A DNA stretch of 37,045 nucleotides from Nitrospira lenta. GTDB lineage: Bacteria; Nitrospirota; Nitrospiria; Nitrospirales; Nitrospiraceae. The stretch lies in the NCBI GenBank assembly GCA_945905765.1, contig CAMDPZ010000018.1, positions 1 through 37,045 on the forward strand, in the 5' to 3' direction. Below, in pieces: positions 16,007 through 22,907 of this stretch. Made by a program: the position numbers and the translations under genes. The notes beneath the pieces are model-generated. The model ran no database searches, was not told the DNA's origin, and saw only the letters and a list, made by a program, of their open reading frames with translations. The number at the start of each line of letters is the position of its first letter. The stretch's first letter is position 1.

Positions 16007-16933
16007 ATGGAAAATAGAAAAGTACTCATCGGCTCGATCGTGTTTGTTTTTGCGTCGTTCTTCCTGCTGATCGGCTTGTTGGTCTACGAGTCGTACAAGA
16101 CGAAGAAGATGAAGGAATTGGTCCTGTCGATCAAGACTGAGACCCGCCTTGCGCCGAGCGCCGTTCCTTCGCAGGATTACTCCATGTATAAAACGAAGAT
16201 CGGCGACGAGGGCCGAGAGATGGTGCAGGTTCCCGAAGGGCCGTTCATCATGGGCAGCAAGGATGGCGATCCGGACGAGGCGCCGGAGCGGCAAGTGTTT
16301 CTCAAGGCCTTCTACCTCGACAAGAAAGAGGTCTCGCAAGAGGAATATGCCCGGTTTGCAAAAATGACCAAGCGGCCGCTCCCCAAAATCGAAGTCTTTG
16401 AAGACGATCAATCCAAGCTGCTGAAGCCGGAGTTTGCGGCGATGAGCGTCACCTGGGATGAGGCGGGGGCCTATTGTAAGTGGGCCGGCAAGCGTCTTCC
16501 CACGGAAGCGGAATGGGAAAAAGCCGGCCGTGGCGAGGGAAAGCGGAAGTATGCCTGGGGCGACACCTTCATGAGCGGCCGTGCCAATGCCAATGTGGAC
16601 GGGAGTGAAGATGGGTATCGGTACCTCGCGCCTCCCGGATCGTTCGAGGTCGGGCGAGGCCCCTACGGCATCTATGATATGACCGGGAATGTCGCGGAAT
16701 GGGTTGCGGATTCGTACGACGAGCACTATTACCAGAAAGCGCCCTACCGTGATCCGAAAGGCCCTGAGGCCGCAGAGGATTTGAAAGTCGTGCGCGGAGG
16801 GTCCTGGCGAGAGACCGAGCATAACGCCCGATTGTCCAAGCGATTCGCTGCGAAACATTGGCGGGCGGATATTACCATCGGTTTCCGTTGTGCCAGCGAT
16901 ATGGAGGTTGGAGACAGCCCCGCGGCGCCATAA
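16007..16933 (+). CDS. Membrane-anchored FGE-sulfatase-fold protein lacking catalytic cysteines (1)
   Basis: 308 aa. One N-terminal anchor (about 7-27), then a SUMF1/formylglycine-generating-enzyme-like domain (about 68-303): 'M-V-Q-V-P-E-G-P-F-I-M-G', 'K-R-L-P-T-E-A-E-W-E-K-A', 'W-G-D', 'Y-D-M-T-G-N-V-A-E-W-V-A-D', 'V-V-R-G-G-S-W' and 'I-G-F-R-C-A'. True formylglycine enzymes have two active-site cysteines shortly after the GGS motif; here that stretch ('RETEHNARLSKRF') has none. The domain is therefore probably a binding or structural module, not a sulfatase activator, and no sulfatase gene is nearby. Followed 5 bases later by a second copy. Confidence 0.85.
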   Translation: MENRKVLIGSIVFVFASFFLLIGLLVYESYKTKKMKELVLSIKTETRLAPSAVPSQDYSMYKTKIGDEGREMVQVPEGPFIMGSKDGDPDEAPERQVFLKAFYLDKKEVSQEEYARFAKMTKRPLPKIEVFEDDQSKLLKPEFAAMSVTWDEAGAYCKWAGKRLPTEAEWEKAGRGEGKRKYAWGDTFMSGRANANVDGSEDGYRYLAPPGSFEVGRGPYGIYDMTGNVAEWVADSYDEHYYQKAPYRDPKGPEAAEDLKVVRGGSWRETEHNARLSKRFAAKHWRADITIGFRCASDMEVGDSPAAP

Positions 16934-16938
16934 CAGAC

Positions 16939-17817
16939 ATGCTCGAAACCAAATTCAAGGTCCTGTTTCTTTTTGTCCTTCTCGTGTTTGCCGCGCTTCC
17001 CATCATGGCAATCATCCGCGGCACCACGCTGACGCCGTTTGAGGATTCCCCGAGTGATTCTACGGATGGGGCTCTGTTGGAGCCGGTCGATCCTGCTCAG
17101 GTTGCTCGCGAAGAGCCGGTCCAGGAAGAGTTGGTCACGATTCCGGCTGGCCCCTTCATCCGCGGGACCGATCATGACGGATTCGATGAGCGGCCGCAGC
17201 GTACCTTGCTGCTCGATGCCTTTGCGATCGATCGGTACGAAGTGACCAACTTCCAGTATCAGCAATTTGTGGAAGCGACAGGTCATCGTAAGTCCGGCCC
17301 TCCGTCCCGCTACGCCAAGAACATGAGCAAGATGCGCGGCCTCAATCAGCCCGTGGTCTATGTGTCATGGGAGGATGCGGAGGCCTATTGCCAGTGGAAG
17401 GGGAGGCGGCTTCCCACTGAGGCGGAATGGGAGAAGGCGATGCGGGGAACGGATGGCCGTCTCTGGCCCTGGGGTAATGTGGAGCAGCCCAATGGAGCGA
17501 ATTGGGCCAGGGTGCAGGACGGTCATGAGGTTGCCGCATCTGTCGGCGCCGTTCTGACCGATAAGAGCCCCTATGGCGTCATGGACGGAGTAGGCAATGT
17601 GATGGAGTGGGTGGCCGACTGGTACGCGGAAAGTTATTTCACTGAGGCTTCCGAACAAAATCCTCAGGGCCCTGATTCTGGCACCTATCGGGTGCTTCGA
17701 GGAGGGGGGTATGCGACTACGGGAGCCGATATTCGCATCACCAGTCGGAGCAAAATGGTTCCCGACTTTCGTGATGAAACGATCGGGTTCCGCTGCGCGG
17801 TTTCGGGTCTGAAATGA
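16939..17817 (+). CDS. Membrane-anchored FGE-sulfatase-fold protein lacking catalytic cysteines (2)
   Basis: 292 aa from ATG 16939, chosen over an overlapping start at 16858. N-terminal anchor (about 7-27), acidic linker, FGE-like domain (about 63-290) with 'V-T-I-P-A-G-P-F-I-R-G', 'GRRLPTEAEWEKAM', 'WPWG', 'G-V-G-N-V-M-E-W-V-A-D-W' and 'LRGGGYATTG'. Active-site cysteines are missing as in its neighbour. The two are tandem duplicates that have diverged and close this operon. The periplasmic domain could bind a redox protein of the oxidase complex (inference only). Confidence 0.85.
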   Translation: MLETKFKVLFLFVLLVFAALPIMAIIRGTTLTPFEDSPSDSTDGALLEPVDPAQVAREEPVQEELVTIPAGPFIRGTDHDGFDERPQRTLLLDAFAIDRYEVTNFQYQQFVEATGHRKSGPPSRYAKNMSKMRGLNQPVVYVSWEDAEAYCQWKGRRLPTEAEWEKAMRGTDGRLWPWGNVEQPNGANWARVQDGHEVAASVGAVLTDKSPYGVMDGVGNVMEWVADWYAESYFTEASEQNPQGPDSGTYRVLRGGGYATTGADIRITSRSKMVPDFRDETIGFRCAVSGLK

Positions 17818-17849
17818 GGGCGGAATCGAAGAGGAAAAGCCTGATAAAT

Positions 17850-17954
17850 CTACAAGAAATCAAAGTAGTAGAGAATCAGGAACACGGCCAAAATTATATT
17901 GACAACCATTCCGGCCAAAACTATAATGTCGAACACTTTTGAGTTTTTAATCAT
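17850..17954 (-). CDS. 34-aa single-span membrane microprotein (minus strand)
   Basis: Reads MIKNSKVFDII, then a hydrophobic run to a short C-terminal 'YYFDFL'. The product has one span (about 9-30). AGGGGA lies about 6 bases before the ATG, and a TTGACA / TATTCA promoter pair (17993-18022) lies upstream on the same strand. It is transcribed convergently to the FGE-like gene and divergently from the microprotein at 18079. A longer frame starting at 18125 exists, but the extra N-terminal part is not membrane-like and has no good RBS. Size and site beside the oxidase operon suggest a small subunit or regulator; no homologue recognised. Confidence 0.55.
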   Translation of the reverse strand: MIKNSKVFDIIVLAGMVVNIILAVFLILYYFDFL

Positions 17955-17992
17955 CGATTTTCCCCTGATTTTTCGTGGACGGCAAAGAATTT

Positions 17993-18022
17993 TGAATAAC
18001 ATTACGGGCGTCTGTGTGTCAA
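17993..18022 (-). promoter_or_regulatory. Sigma-70-like promoter on the minus strand
   Basis: Read on the - strand: TTGACA (18022-18017), 18 bases, TATTCA (17998-17993). The expected start near 17986 leaves a short leader to the ATG at 17954. The -35 is perfect, the -10 weak. I found no convincing plus-strand promoter in the 124 bases between the two divergent microprotein genes. Confidence 0.45.
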
Positions 18023-18078
18023 GAAATTCGCTGATACGACCCAGGTAGTTATTTTTTCCATCAGGAGAAGGAGATACG

Positions 18079-18201
18079 ATGGCCACGGCAACAGTAGATA
18101 GCGAGTTGAAGGTCAACATCGGCAAGATGATTTTCTACATCACATGTGCGGCAGGAATCTGGTTTTTCTATTGGTTCGCAGGAATTCAGTGCCCCTGCTA
18201 G
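18079..18201 (+). CDS. 40-aa single-span membrane microprotein of the bd-like oxidase locus
   Basis: ATG 18079 follows AGGAGAAGGAG (18062-18072). The product has a short soluble N terminus 'MATATVDSELKVNIGKM', one span rich in aromatic residues (about 17-36) with Cys23, and the C-terminal end IQCPC (Cys38, Cys40). It precedes the second microprotein and bd-like oxidase 2. Small single-span subunits (CydX, CydS, CcoQ-like) are normal for oxidases, so a subunit role is plausible; the CPC tail could bind metal or form disulfides. Too short for automatic callers to favour. Confidence 0.7.
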   Translation: MATATVDSELKVNIGKMIFYITCAAGIWFFYWFAGIQCPC

Positions 18202-18262
18202 GTGAGGGCCGCTCGATTTCTGAGATTTTTTGAACGTCCGCAAGGTTTGAGGGGGGCATGCG

Positions 18263-18385
18263 ATGGGTCAGACAATTCTCTATGTGCTTGTATCGCTGGT
18301 AATTTGCGTTGCCTATTTTGTGGGAGTTGATCACTTTTTGATGGATTCACAGGGACTGGACTTCTGGTATCTGTTCCGGAAGTAG
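18263..18385 (+). CDS. Second 40-aa single-span membrane microprotein
   Basis: ATG 18263; the G-rich GAGGGGGG at 18249-18256 is a modest RBS. Product MGQTILYVLV..., one span (about 5-22), then a soluble tail with 'GVDHFLMDSQGLDFWYLFRK'. It lies 61 bases after the first microprotein and 81 before bd-like oxidase 2, on the same strand. Composition (N-out short end, one span, aromatic/basic C terminus) resembles oxidase accessory subunits. No named family recognised. Confidence 0.65.
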   Translation: MGQTILYVLVSLVICVAYFVGVDHFLMDSQGLDFWYLFRK

Positions 18386-18466
18386 GCCGTGGGGATCGTT
18401 CTGCGTTGAGTTGAGTTTGCGGGGATCGCGATCAGTCTTTTTCGGAATGCATTAAGGAGGTATCTC

Positions 18467-20380
18467 ATGGGTTTAGTAGCCGGGAAGAAGTTGTTCTCAA
18501 TCATGGCGCTGTGCGCGATGATTGGCCTTCTCCTGCTCCCCATCGCCGTATCGCTTCCGTCACTGGCTATGGGCGCCGATGCGCCCGATGCGGTGAAAAA
18601 GGATGGTGAGGCGAAGGTTGAGAAGGGGAGAGACGTCTATTATAAGACGGAAGGTATCGTCGTCGGTGCTCCTGCTCCGAAGACCGTCGATGGTCCTCGG
18701 GATTATCCTCGGTACAACTTCGAGAGCCGCGTGTTGCTCTGGTTTGCGAACCAACAGCACCTCTATTACGGAAGTTTCGTGCTCGCGGTGCCGATTTTTT
18801 GTATGGTCATCGAGTTCATGGGGGTGGTGACGAAGGATAAGGCCATGGCGAAGCGGTATGACCAGCTTGCCTATGACTTCATTAAAATCAGCTTGACGGC
18901 CTATTCGCTGACCGCCATCCTGGGTGGTATCCTGATCTTCACCTTTCTGACGCTCTATCCGGCATTCTTCGGCTATCTCTCCAGCATCTTCCGCCCGGTC
19001 ATGCATATCTATGCATTGATGTTTGTGGCGGAGAGCGGCACCCTCTACATCTATTATTACGGCTGGGACAAGATGCGGGAAGGGTTCCTCAAGTGGATTC
19101 ACTTGAGCCTGTCCGTGATCTTGAACGTGATCGGCACCCTGCTGATGTTCCTGGCCAACTCCTGGATCGGCTTCATGATGTCGCCGGCCGGCGTCGATGA
19201 GCAAGGCCGGTATCTAGGGAATATCTGGCACGTCATCCATACCGCGCTCTGGAATCCGCTCAATCTGCATCGCATTTTGGGTAACATGGCGTTCGGCGGC
19301 GGTGTCGTGGCGGCCTACGCGGCCTACAAGTTCTTGGCGTCCAAGACGGATGAGGATCGCGCCCACTACGATTGGATGGGTTATATCGCCATGGCGCTCG
19401 GCGTGGCTTTCTTAATCCCCTTGCCATTCGCTGGTTACTGGCTGATGCGCGAAGTGTATGCCTACCGCCAGCAGATGGGCATTACCCTCATGGGCGGTCT
19501 CCTGGCTTGGCTCTTCATCATTCAAGCCACCATGATCGGTATTCTCTTCTTGAGCACCAATTACTATCTCTGGCAGGCGCTCGGTCGAATGCGCGGTGCG
19601 GAGAAGTATCAACGGTACATTAAGTATCTCGTGTTCGTGCTCTGCTGCGGCTACCTGGTGTTCATTACCCCCCATACGATCGTCATGACTCCGGCTGAGC
19701 TCAAGGCGATGGGCGGGCAGCAGCACCCGGTGCTGGGTAACTATGGCGTCATGTCGGCCAAGAATGGTGGTATCAACGTCATTATCACCACCACCATTCT
19801 CAGCTTCGTCTGGTACATGCGGGGCAATAAGGTCTCGACGGTATCTTGGTCGAAATTCGGCAATATTTTCATGGGCATCTTCTTCGGTTGCGCCTATTTT
19901 AATATTATCGGGCTTGCGGTCATGGGATATTACATCCCAGCCAATGTGCGGGTCGGTTTGTCGGTGCCTCAGGTGGCGACGACCTTGTCCTGCCTCTTCT
20001 TCATGTTTGCGCTCAACAGCTTCATGATGAAGGGCGCGAAGCAGATGGGGCCCATCGAGTGGGGCAAGATTTCCGCTCGATCACAGTATGCCTTGATCAT
20101 GCTCGCGACGGCCTTTACCTGGATGATGGGATTGATGGGCTACATCCGCTCATCGGTCCGGTTGTTCTGGCACGTGAATGAGATCATGCGCGATAACTCT
20201 CCCTGGGCCTACACCCATACGGTGGGATTCGCGGCGAACATGATTTCCTTTAATGTGTTGTTCTTCTGGATCAGCATCCTCTTTGTCTTCTGGCTCGGCA
20301 GCCTCGGGATAAAGAAGGCGCCAGTTGAAGCGAAGGCAGGGGTTCCAGGCGGCGCACCGCAGCCAGCTGGGGGCCACTAA
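18467..20380 (+). CDS. Cytochrome bd-like oxidase subunit, paralogue 2
   Basis: 637 aa; ATG after AAGGAGG. N-terminal signal-like span (about 10-35), a periplasmic segment with 'DVYYKTEGIVVGAPAP' shared with paralogue 1, then about 14 spans. Counterparts of E. coli CydA residues (alignment from memory): H98 for H19, E189 for E107, H268 for H186, M429 for M393. At the place of E99 there is Ile181, next to His180. 'FLANSWIGFMMSPAG' matches the conserved CydA helix; the GRQPW motif is replaced by 'GYIRSSVRLFWHV'. No CydB follows; instead two membrane cytochromes c and a heme b/c protein are encoded downstream. It is therefore a candidate cytochrome c-linked oxidase or reverse-flow partner. The hydrophilic C terminus is Pro/Ala/Gly-rich. 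Confidence 0.87.
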   Translation: MGLVAGKKLFSIMALCAMIGLLLLPIAVSLPSLAMGADAPDAVKKDGEAKVEKGRDVYYKTEGIVVGAPAPKTVDGPRDYPRYNFESRVLLWFANQQHLYYGSFVLAVPIFCMVIEFMGVVTKDKAMAKRYDQLAYDFIKISLTAYSLTAILGGILIFTFLTLYPAFFGYLSSIFRPVMHIYALMFVAESGTLYIYYYGWDKMREGFLKWIHLSLSVILNVIGTLLMFLANSWIGFMMSPAGVDEQGRYLGNIWHVIHTALWNPLNLHRILGNMAFGGGVVAAYAAYKFLASKTDEDRAHYDWMGYIAMALGVAFLIPLPFAGYWLMREVYAYRQQMGITLMGGLLAWLFIIQATMIGILFLSTNYYLWQALGRMRGAEKYQRYIKYLVFVLCCGYLVFITPHTIVMTPAELKAMGGQQHPVLGNYGVMSAKNGGINVIITTTILSFVWYMRGNKVSTVSWSKFGNIFMGIFFGCAYFNIIGLAVMGYYIPANVRVGLSVPQVATTLSCLFFMFALNSFMMKGAKQMGPIEWGKISARSQYALIMLATAFTWMMGLMGYIRSSVRLFWHVNEIMRDNSPWAYTHTVGFAANMISFNVLFFWISILFVFWLGSLGIKKAPVEAKAGVPGGAPQPAGGH

Positions 20381-20398
20381 TCATCGTTAGGATCTTGG

Positions 20399-20440
20399 TT
20401 GGGAGGAGAGGGGGCGCGGTGTACGTGCCTCCCTCCTACC
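20399..20440 (+). other. Imperfect hairpin between oxidase 2 and the cytochrome c gene
   Basis: GGTTGGGAGG (20399-20408) can pair imperfectly with CCTCCCTCCTACC (20429-20440 region), with an inner GC-rich loop. There is no T-tract, so it is not an evident terminator; it could set relative expression of the two genes. AGGAGG (20448-20453) for the next gene follows. Confidence 0.3.
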
Positions 20441-20462
20441 CGAACCTCAGGAGGATAAAACC

Positions 20463-21776
20463 GTGGGCGATCTGATAAATGAAGCGATCTCAATAGGGTG
20501 GCCGCTACTCGCGCTTCTCGCGAGTCTCTTCGTGTATTCCCTGGTAACTATCAGCGATCCCGCTGCAAAGAAGCGTGCGACGTTCAAGCTCTTTATTGGC
20601 ATGATTGCCGCATTCATGTTGTTGTTGGCAATCGCGCATTATGAAACGAGCTTCTACGGAGCGAACCGGATGTTGCCGGTTTCGTTAGTGCTCATCACCG
20701 CCATGTGTTTCATGATGGGGATCTATTTCCCCAACCAGGCTGCGTTGCTGAAGATCGGTGGCTTCATGTTCTTTGTCGCCGCCGGCCTGTCAGGATATGG
20801 GAATTGGCTGCCGCAGGTTGAGGGGGGATTCCCTCCCAAGGAAGAGAAGATTCAGTTTGAGTCGATGACGGCGCAGCAGCTGGCCGATGAAGGCGAAAAG
20901 ATCATTTTCGGCGGCATCGGGCAAAACAAGGTGCAGGGCGCAATCGGCAAAGGGCAATGTCCGCTCTGCCACGCCTTCCACAAGGGCATGTTGGGCGAGC
21001 GCGCGCCAAACCTGGACGGTCTTCCTGAGCGTGCGGGCAAGGAACGGTTGGAAGATCCGAAGTACAGCAAGGGCAAGCCGGCCGGCAGAGACTATGCCCA
21101 AAAGGAGGCATTTCCTGGAGCCGGGACCGCAGAGAACGGTCAGGAGTATATCGCTGAGTCGCACTCCTGCCCGAGCTGCTATGTGGTAGCTGGGTATGGC
21201 GTGAAGGGCACCAACGATAAAGAGAGCCCGATGCCTGCCATCCACAAGCCACCGATCTCATTGAGCCTTGCTGAGCTGGCGGCTGTCGATACCTGGTTGT
21301 ATATCCGCGAAGGACGCGATGCCCCGACATACGAAGAGATCATCAAGTCGTATGAGAAGTTTGTCCCAGAGGCGGATCGGCCGAAGCAGCAGGATGATAA
21401 GGCAGCTGGGGCACCCAGCGCCTTGATGGCGGATGGCACGGAGCCGGTTGATCAGATTTTTGCAAAGGCCCAGTGCGTGGCCTGCCACACGATTCCCGGT
21501 ATCCCTGGCGCAGTCGGCACCATCGGTCCTAAGCTCGAAGAGGGGACGAATGCCCCGCTTCGTATCAAGAGCGCGGACTACAAGGGCGGTGCCAAGACCG
21601 TTCCGGACTACATCATGGAGTCGATCGTGTCACCGAGCGCCTACGTGGTGAAACCATTCCCGGACAATACGATGCCGAAGGTGTTCGGGCAGAAACTCAG
21701 CGCCGGGGCGTTGAAAAAGATCGTCGATTATCTGTCCCAGGTGAAGGCGGGATCGCCGCCACCGAAGATTTCATAA
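20463..21776 (+). CDS. Membrane-anchored multiheme-type cytochrome c with one CxxCY site
   Basis: 437 aa from GTG 20463 (AGGAGG 20448-20453). Four N-terminal spans (about 11-31, 42-60, 68-90, 96-114) anchor a periplasmic part. Heme-type motifs: CPLCH (166-170), CPSCY (236-240) and CVACH (338-342). The middle one has Tyr in place of the axial His; the surrounding sequence still looks like a cytochrome c fold ('S-P-M-P-A-I' near 257-262 could supply a Met ligand). So two normal c hemes and one unusual or lost site. The late Met-containing 'F-P-D-N-T-M-P' is the usual distal ligand of the last heme. It sits directly after oxidase 2 and is the likeliest electron carrier for it. Confidence 0.88.
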   Translation: MGDLINEAISIGWPLLALLASLFVYSLVTISDPAAKKRATFKLFIGMIAAFMLLLAIAHYETSFYGANRMLPVSLVLITAMCFMMGIYFPNQAALLKIGGFMFFVAAGLSGYGNWLPQVEGGFPPKEEKIQFESMTAQQLADEGEKIIFGGIGQNKVQGAIGKGQCPLCHAFHKGMLGERAPNLDGLPERAGKERLEDPKYSKGKPAGRDYAQKEAFPGAGTAENGQEYIAESHSCPSCYVVAGYGVKGTNDKESPMPAIHKPPISLSLAELAAVDTWLYIREGRDAPTYEEIIKSYEKFVPEADRPKQQDDKAAGAPSALMADGTEPVDQIFAKAQCVACHTIPGIPGAVGTIGPKLEEGTNAPLRIKSADYKGGAKTVPDYIMESIVSPSAYVVKPFPDNTMPKVFGQKLSAGALKKIVDYLSQVKAGSPPPKIS

Positions 21777-21819
21777 TCTTGTCTGTCTACCTCTTTTGTT
21801 GAGCAAAGGGAGTTCGCCG

Positions 21820-22857
21820 ATGAAAGCATTAATGTCAGTCGGGGCACTCATAGGAGCAATTGGAATACTCCTGCTTGCCGGAATGATTCTGGAGATCGTT
21901 CCGTCAAATACCGTGCGCCTGGTCGAAGGCTACATGCCTATGCAAGTGCTCTTTGAGCTTACGCTGTTTGTGGCGGGGTTTACAGGGCTAAGCTATATGT
22001 TGGGTACCATGGGGATGGCGCTCCCTCGATTCTGGCAGGGGATTTCATTCTGGTGTTTCATTCTCCTGTACTTGAAATATCGCGTCTATCCACCGATCCC
22101 GTTCAGCGTTCGCGCCATGTACGGGACCGTCTCACTCATCGCCGTATTCATGTGGGTTTCTGCGAACGAAGAGGATTGGAAGAAGTTTAAGCAGCCGATC
22201 ATGAATGTCTTGGATGCTCAGAGTGGGGCGAACAAGATGCTGCGATACGCCTATCTGGTCCTGTTACCGATTTTGATCGGCGGGTTTTCCTACAACGCGA
22301 TGGTCCCGAAATCAGAGGAGCCTATCGAGTTGCGGACGGTGCATCCTGCGCCGCCAGCCAGCACCAAGGTGCATGGCAAGACCTACACGCTGCAAACGTC
22401 GCAGAATCCGTACCGTGTCAACCTTGAGGGTAAGTTCGACCAGGAATACAGCAACGCGAATATTGTAGAGCAAGGCATGGGCCGGTTGATGAAGCCGAAT
22501 GCCAATCCCTGGGATAAAGATGCTCAAGGGTACCTCAAGTATGTGCGTGAGGGCGGAGAGATCTTCTTCCAGAACTGTCACTTCTGCCACGGAGATAACC
22601 TGAACGGCCGCGGTCTCCATGCCTTTGCGTTCAATCCGATCCCGGCAAACTTTACGGATCCGGGAACGATTGCACAATTGCAGGAAACGTTCATTTTCTG
22701 GCGCGTAGCCAAGGGTGGAATCGGGTTGCCGAACGAAGGGTTCCCCTGGGCTTCCGTGATGCCGCCGTGGGAGCAGCACCTGACGGTGGACGAAATCTGG
22801 AAAGTGATTTTGTTCGAATATTGGCACACGGGGTATTATCCCCGGACCTGGGACTAA
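21820..22857 (+). CDS. Membrane-anchored monoheme cytochrome c
   Basis: 345 aa from ATG 21820 with AAAGGGAG upstream; a TTG at 21796 is less likely. About five N-terminal spans (about 7-28, 42-68, 75-92, 100-115, 145-165), a periplasmic linker, and one heme motif CHFCH (253-257) in a class I domain. 'ASVMPPW' near 310-316 gives the Met ligand. The product ends 'YYPRTWD'. Its neighbours (cytochrome c before, heme fusion after, 50 bases) and shared orientation indicate a common complex. The polytopic anchor plus single heme resembles cytochrome subunits that dock to quinol or oxidase modules. Confidence 0.87.
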   Translation: MKALMSVGALIGAIGILLLAGMILEIVPSNTVRLVEGYMPMQVLFELTLFVAGFTGLSYMLGTMGMALPRFWQGISFWCFILLYLKYRVYPPIPFSVRAMYGTVSLIAVFMWVSANEEDWKKFKQPIMNVLDAQSGANKMLRYAYLVLLPILIGGFSYNAMVPKSEEPIELRTVHPAPPASTKVHGKTYTLQTSQNPYRVNLEGKFDQEYSNANIVEQGMGRLMKPNANPWDKDAQGYLKYVREGGEIFFQNCHFCHGDNLNGRGLHAFAFNPIPANFTDPGTIAQLQETFIFWRVAKGGIGLPNEGFPWASVMPPWEQHLTVDEIWKVILFEYWHTGYYPRTWD

Positions 22858-22907
22858 TCGTTCACGGGAATTGACAGCCAACCTGGATTTACGACATGAG
22901 GGAAACC

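Noticed and set aside
16007-17817. Sulfatase-activating formylglycine-generating enzymes
   Set aside because: The cysteines required for formylglycine formation are absent in both proteins and no sulfatase is encoded nearby.
13034-20380. Canonical CydAB quinol oxidase
   Set aside because: No cydB, GRQPW motif missing, E99 not conserved and proteins longer than CydA with an extra N-terminal periplasmic segment.
22871-22895. TTGACA before the heme c/b fusion gene as a separate promoter
   Set aside because: No acceptable -10 box at 16-18 bases, and the start codon would fall inside the promoter region.
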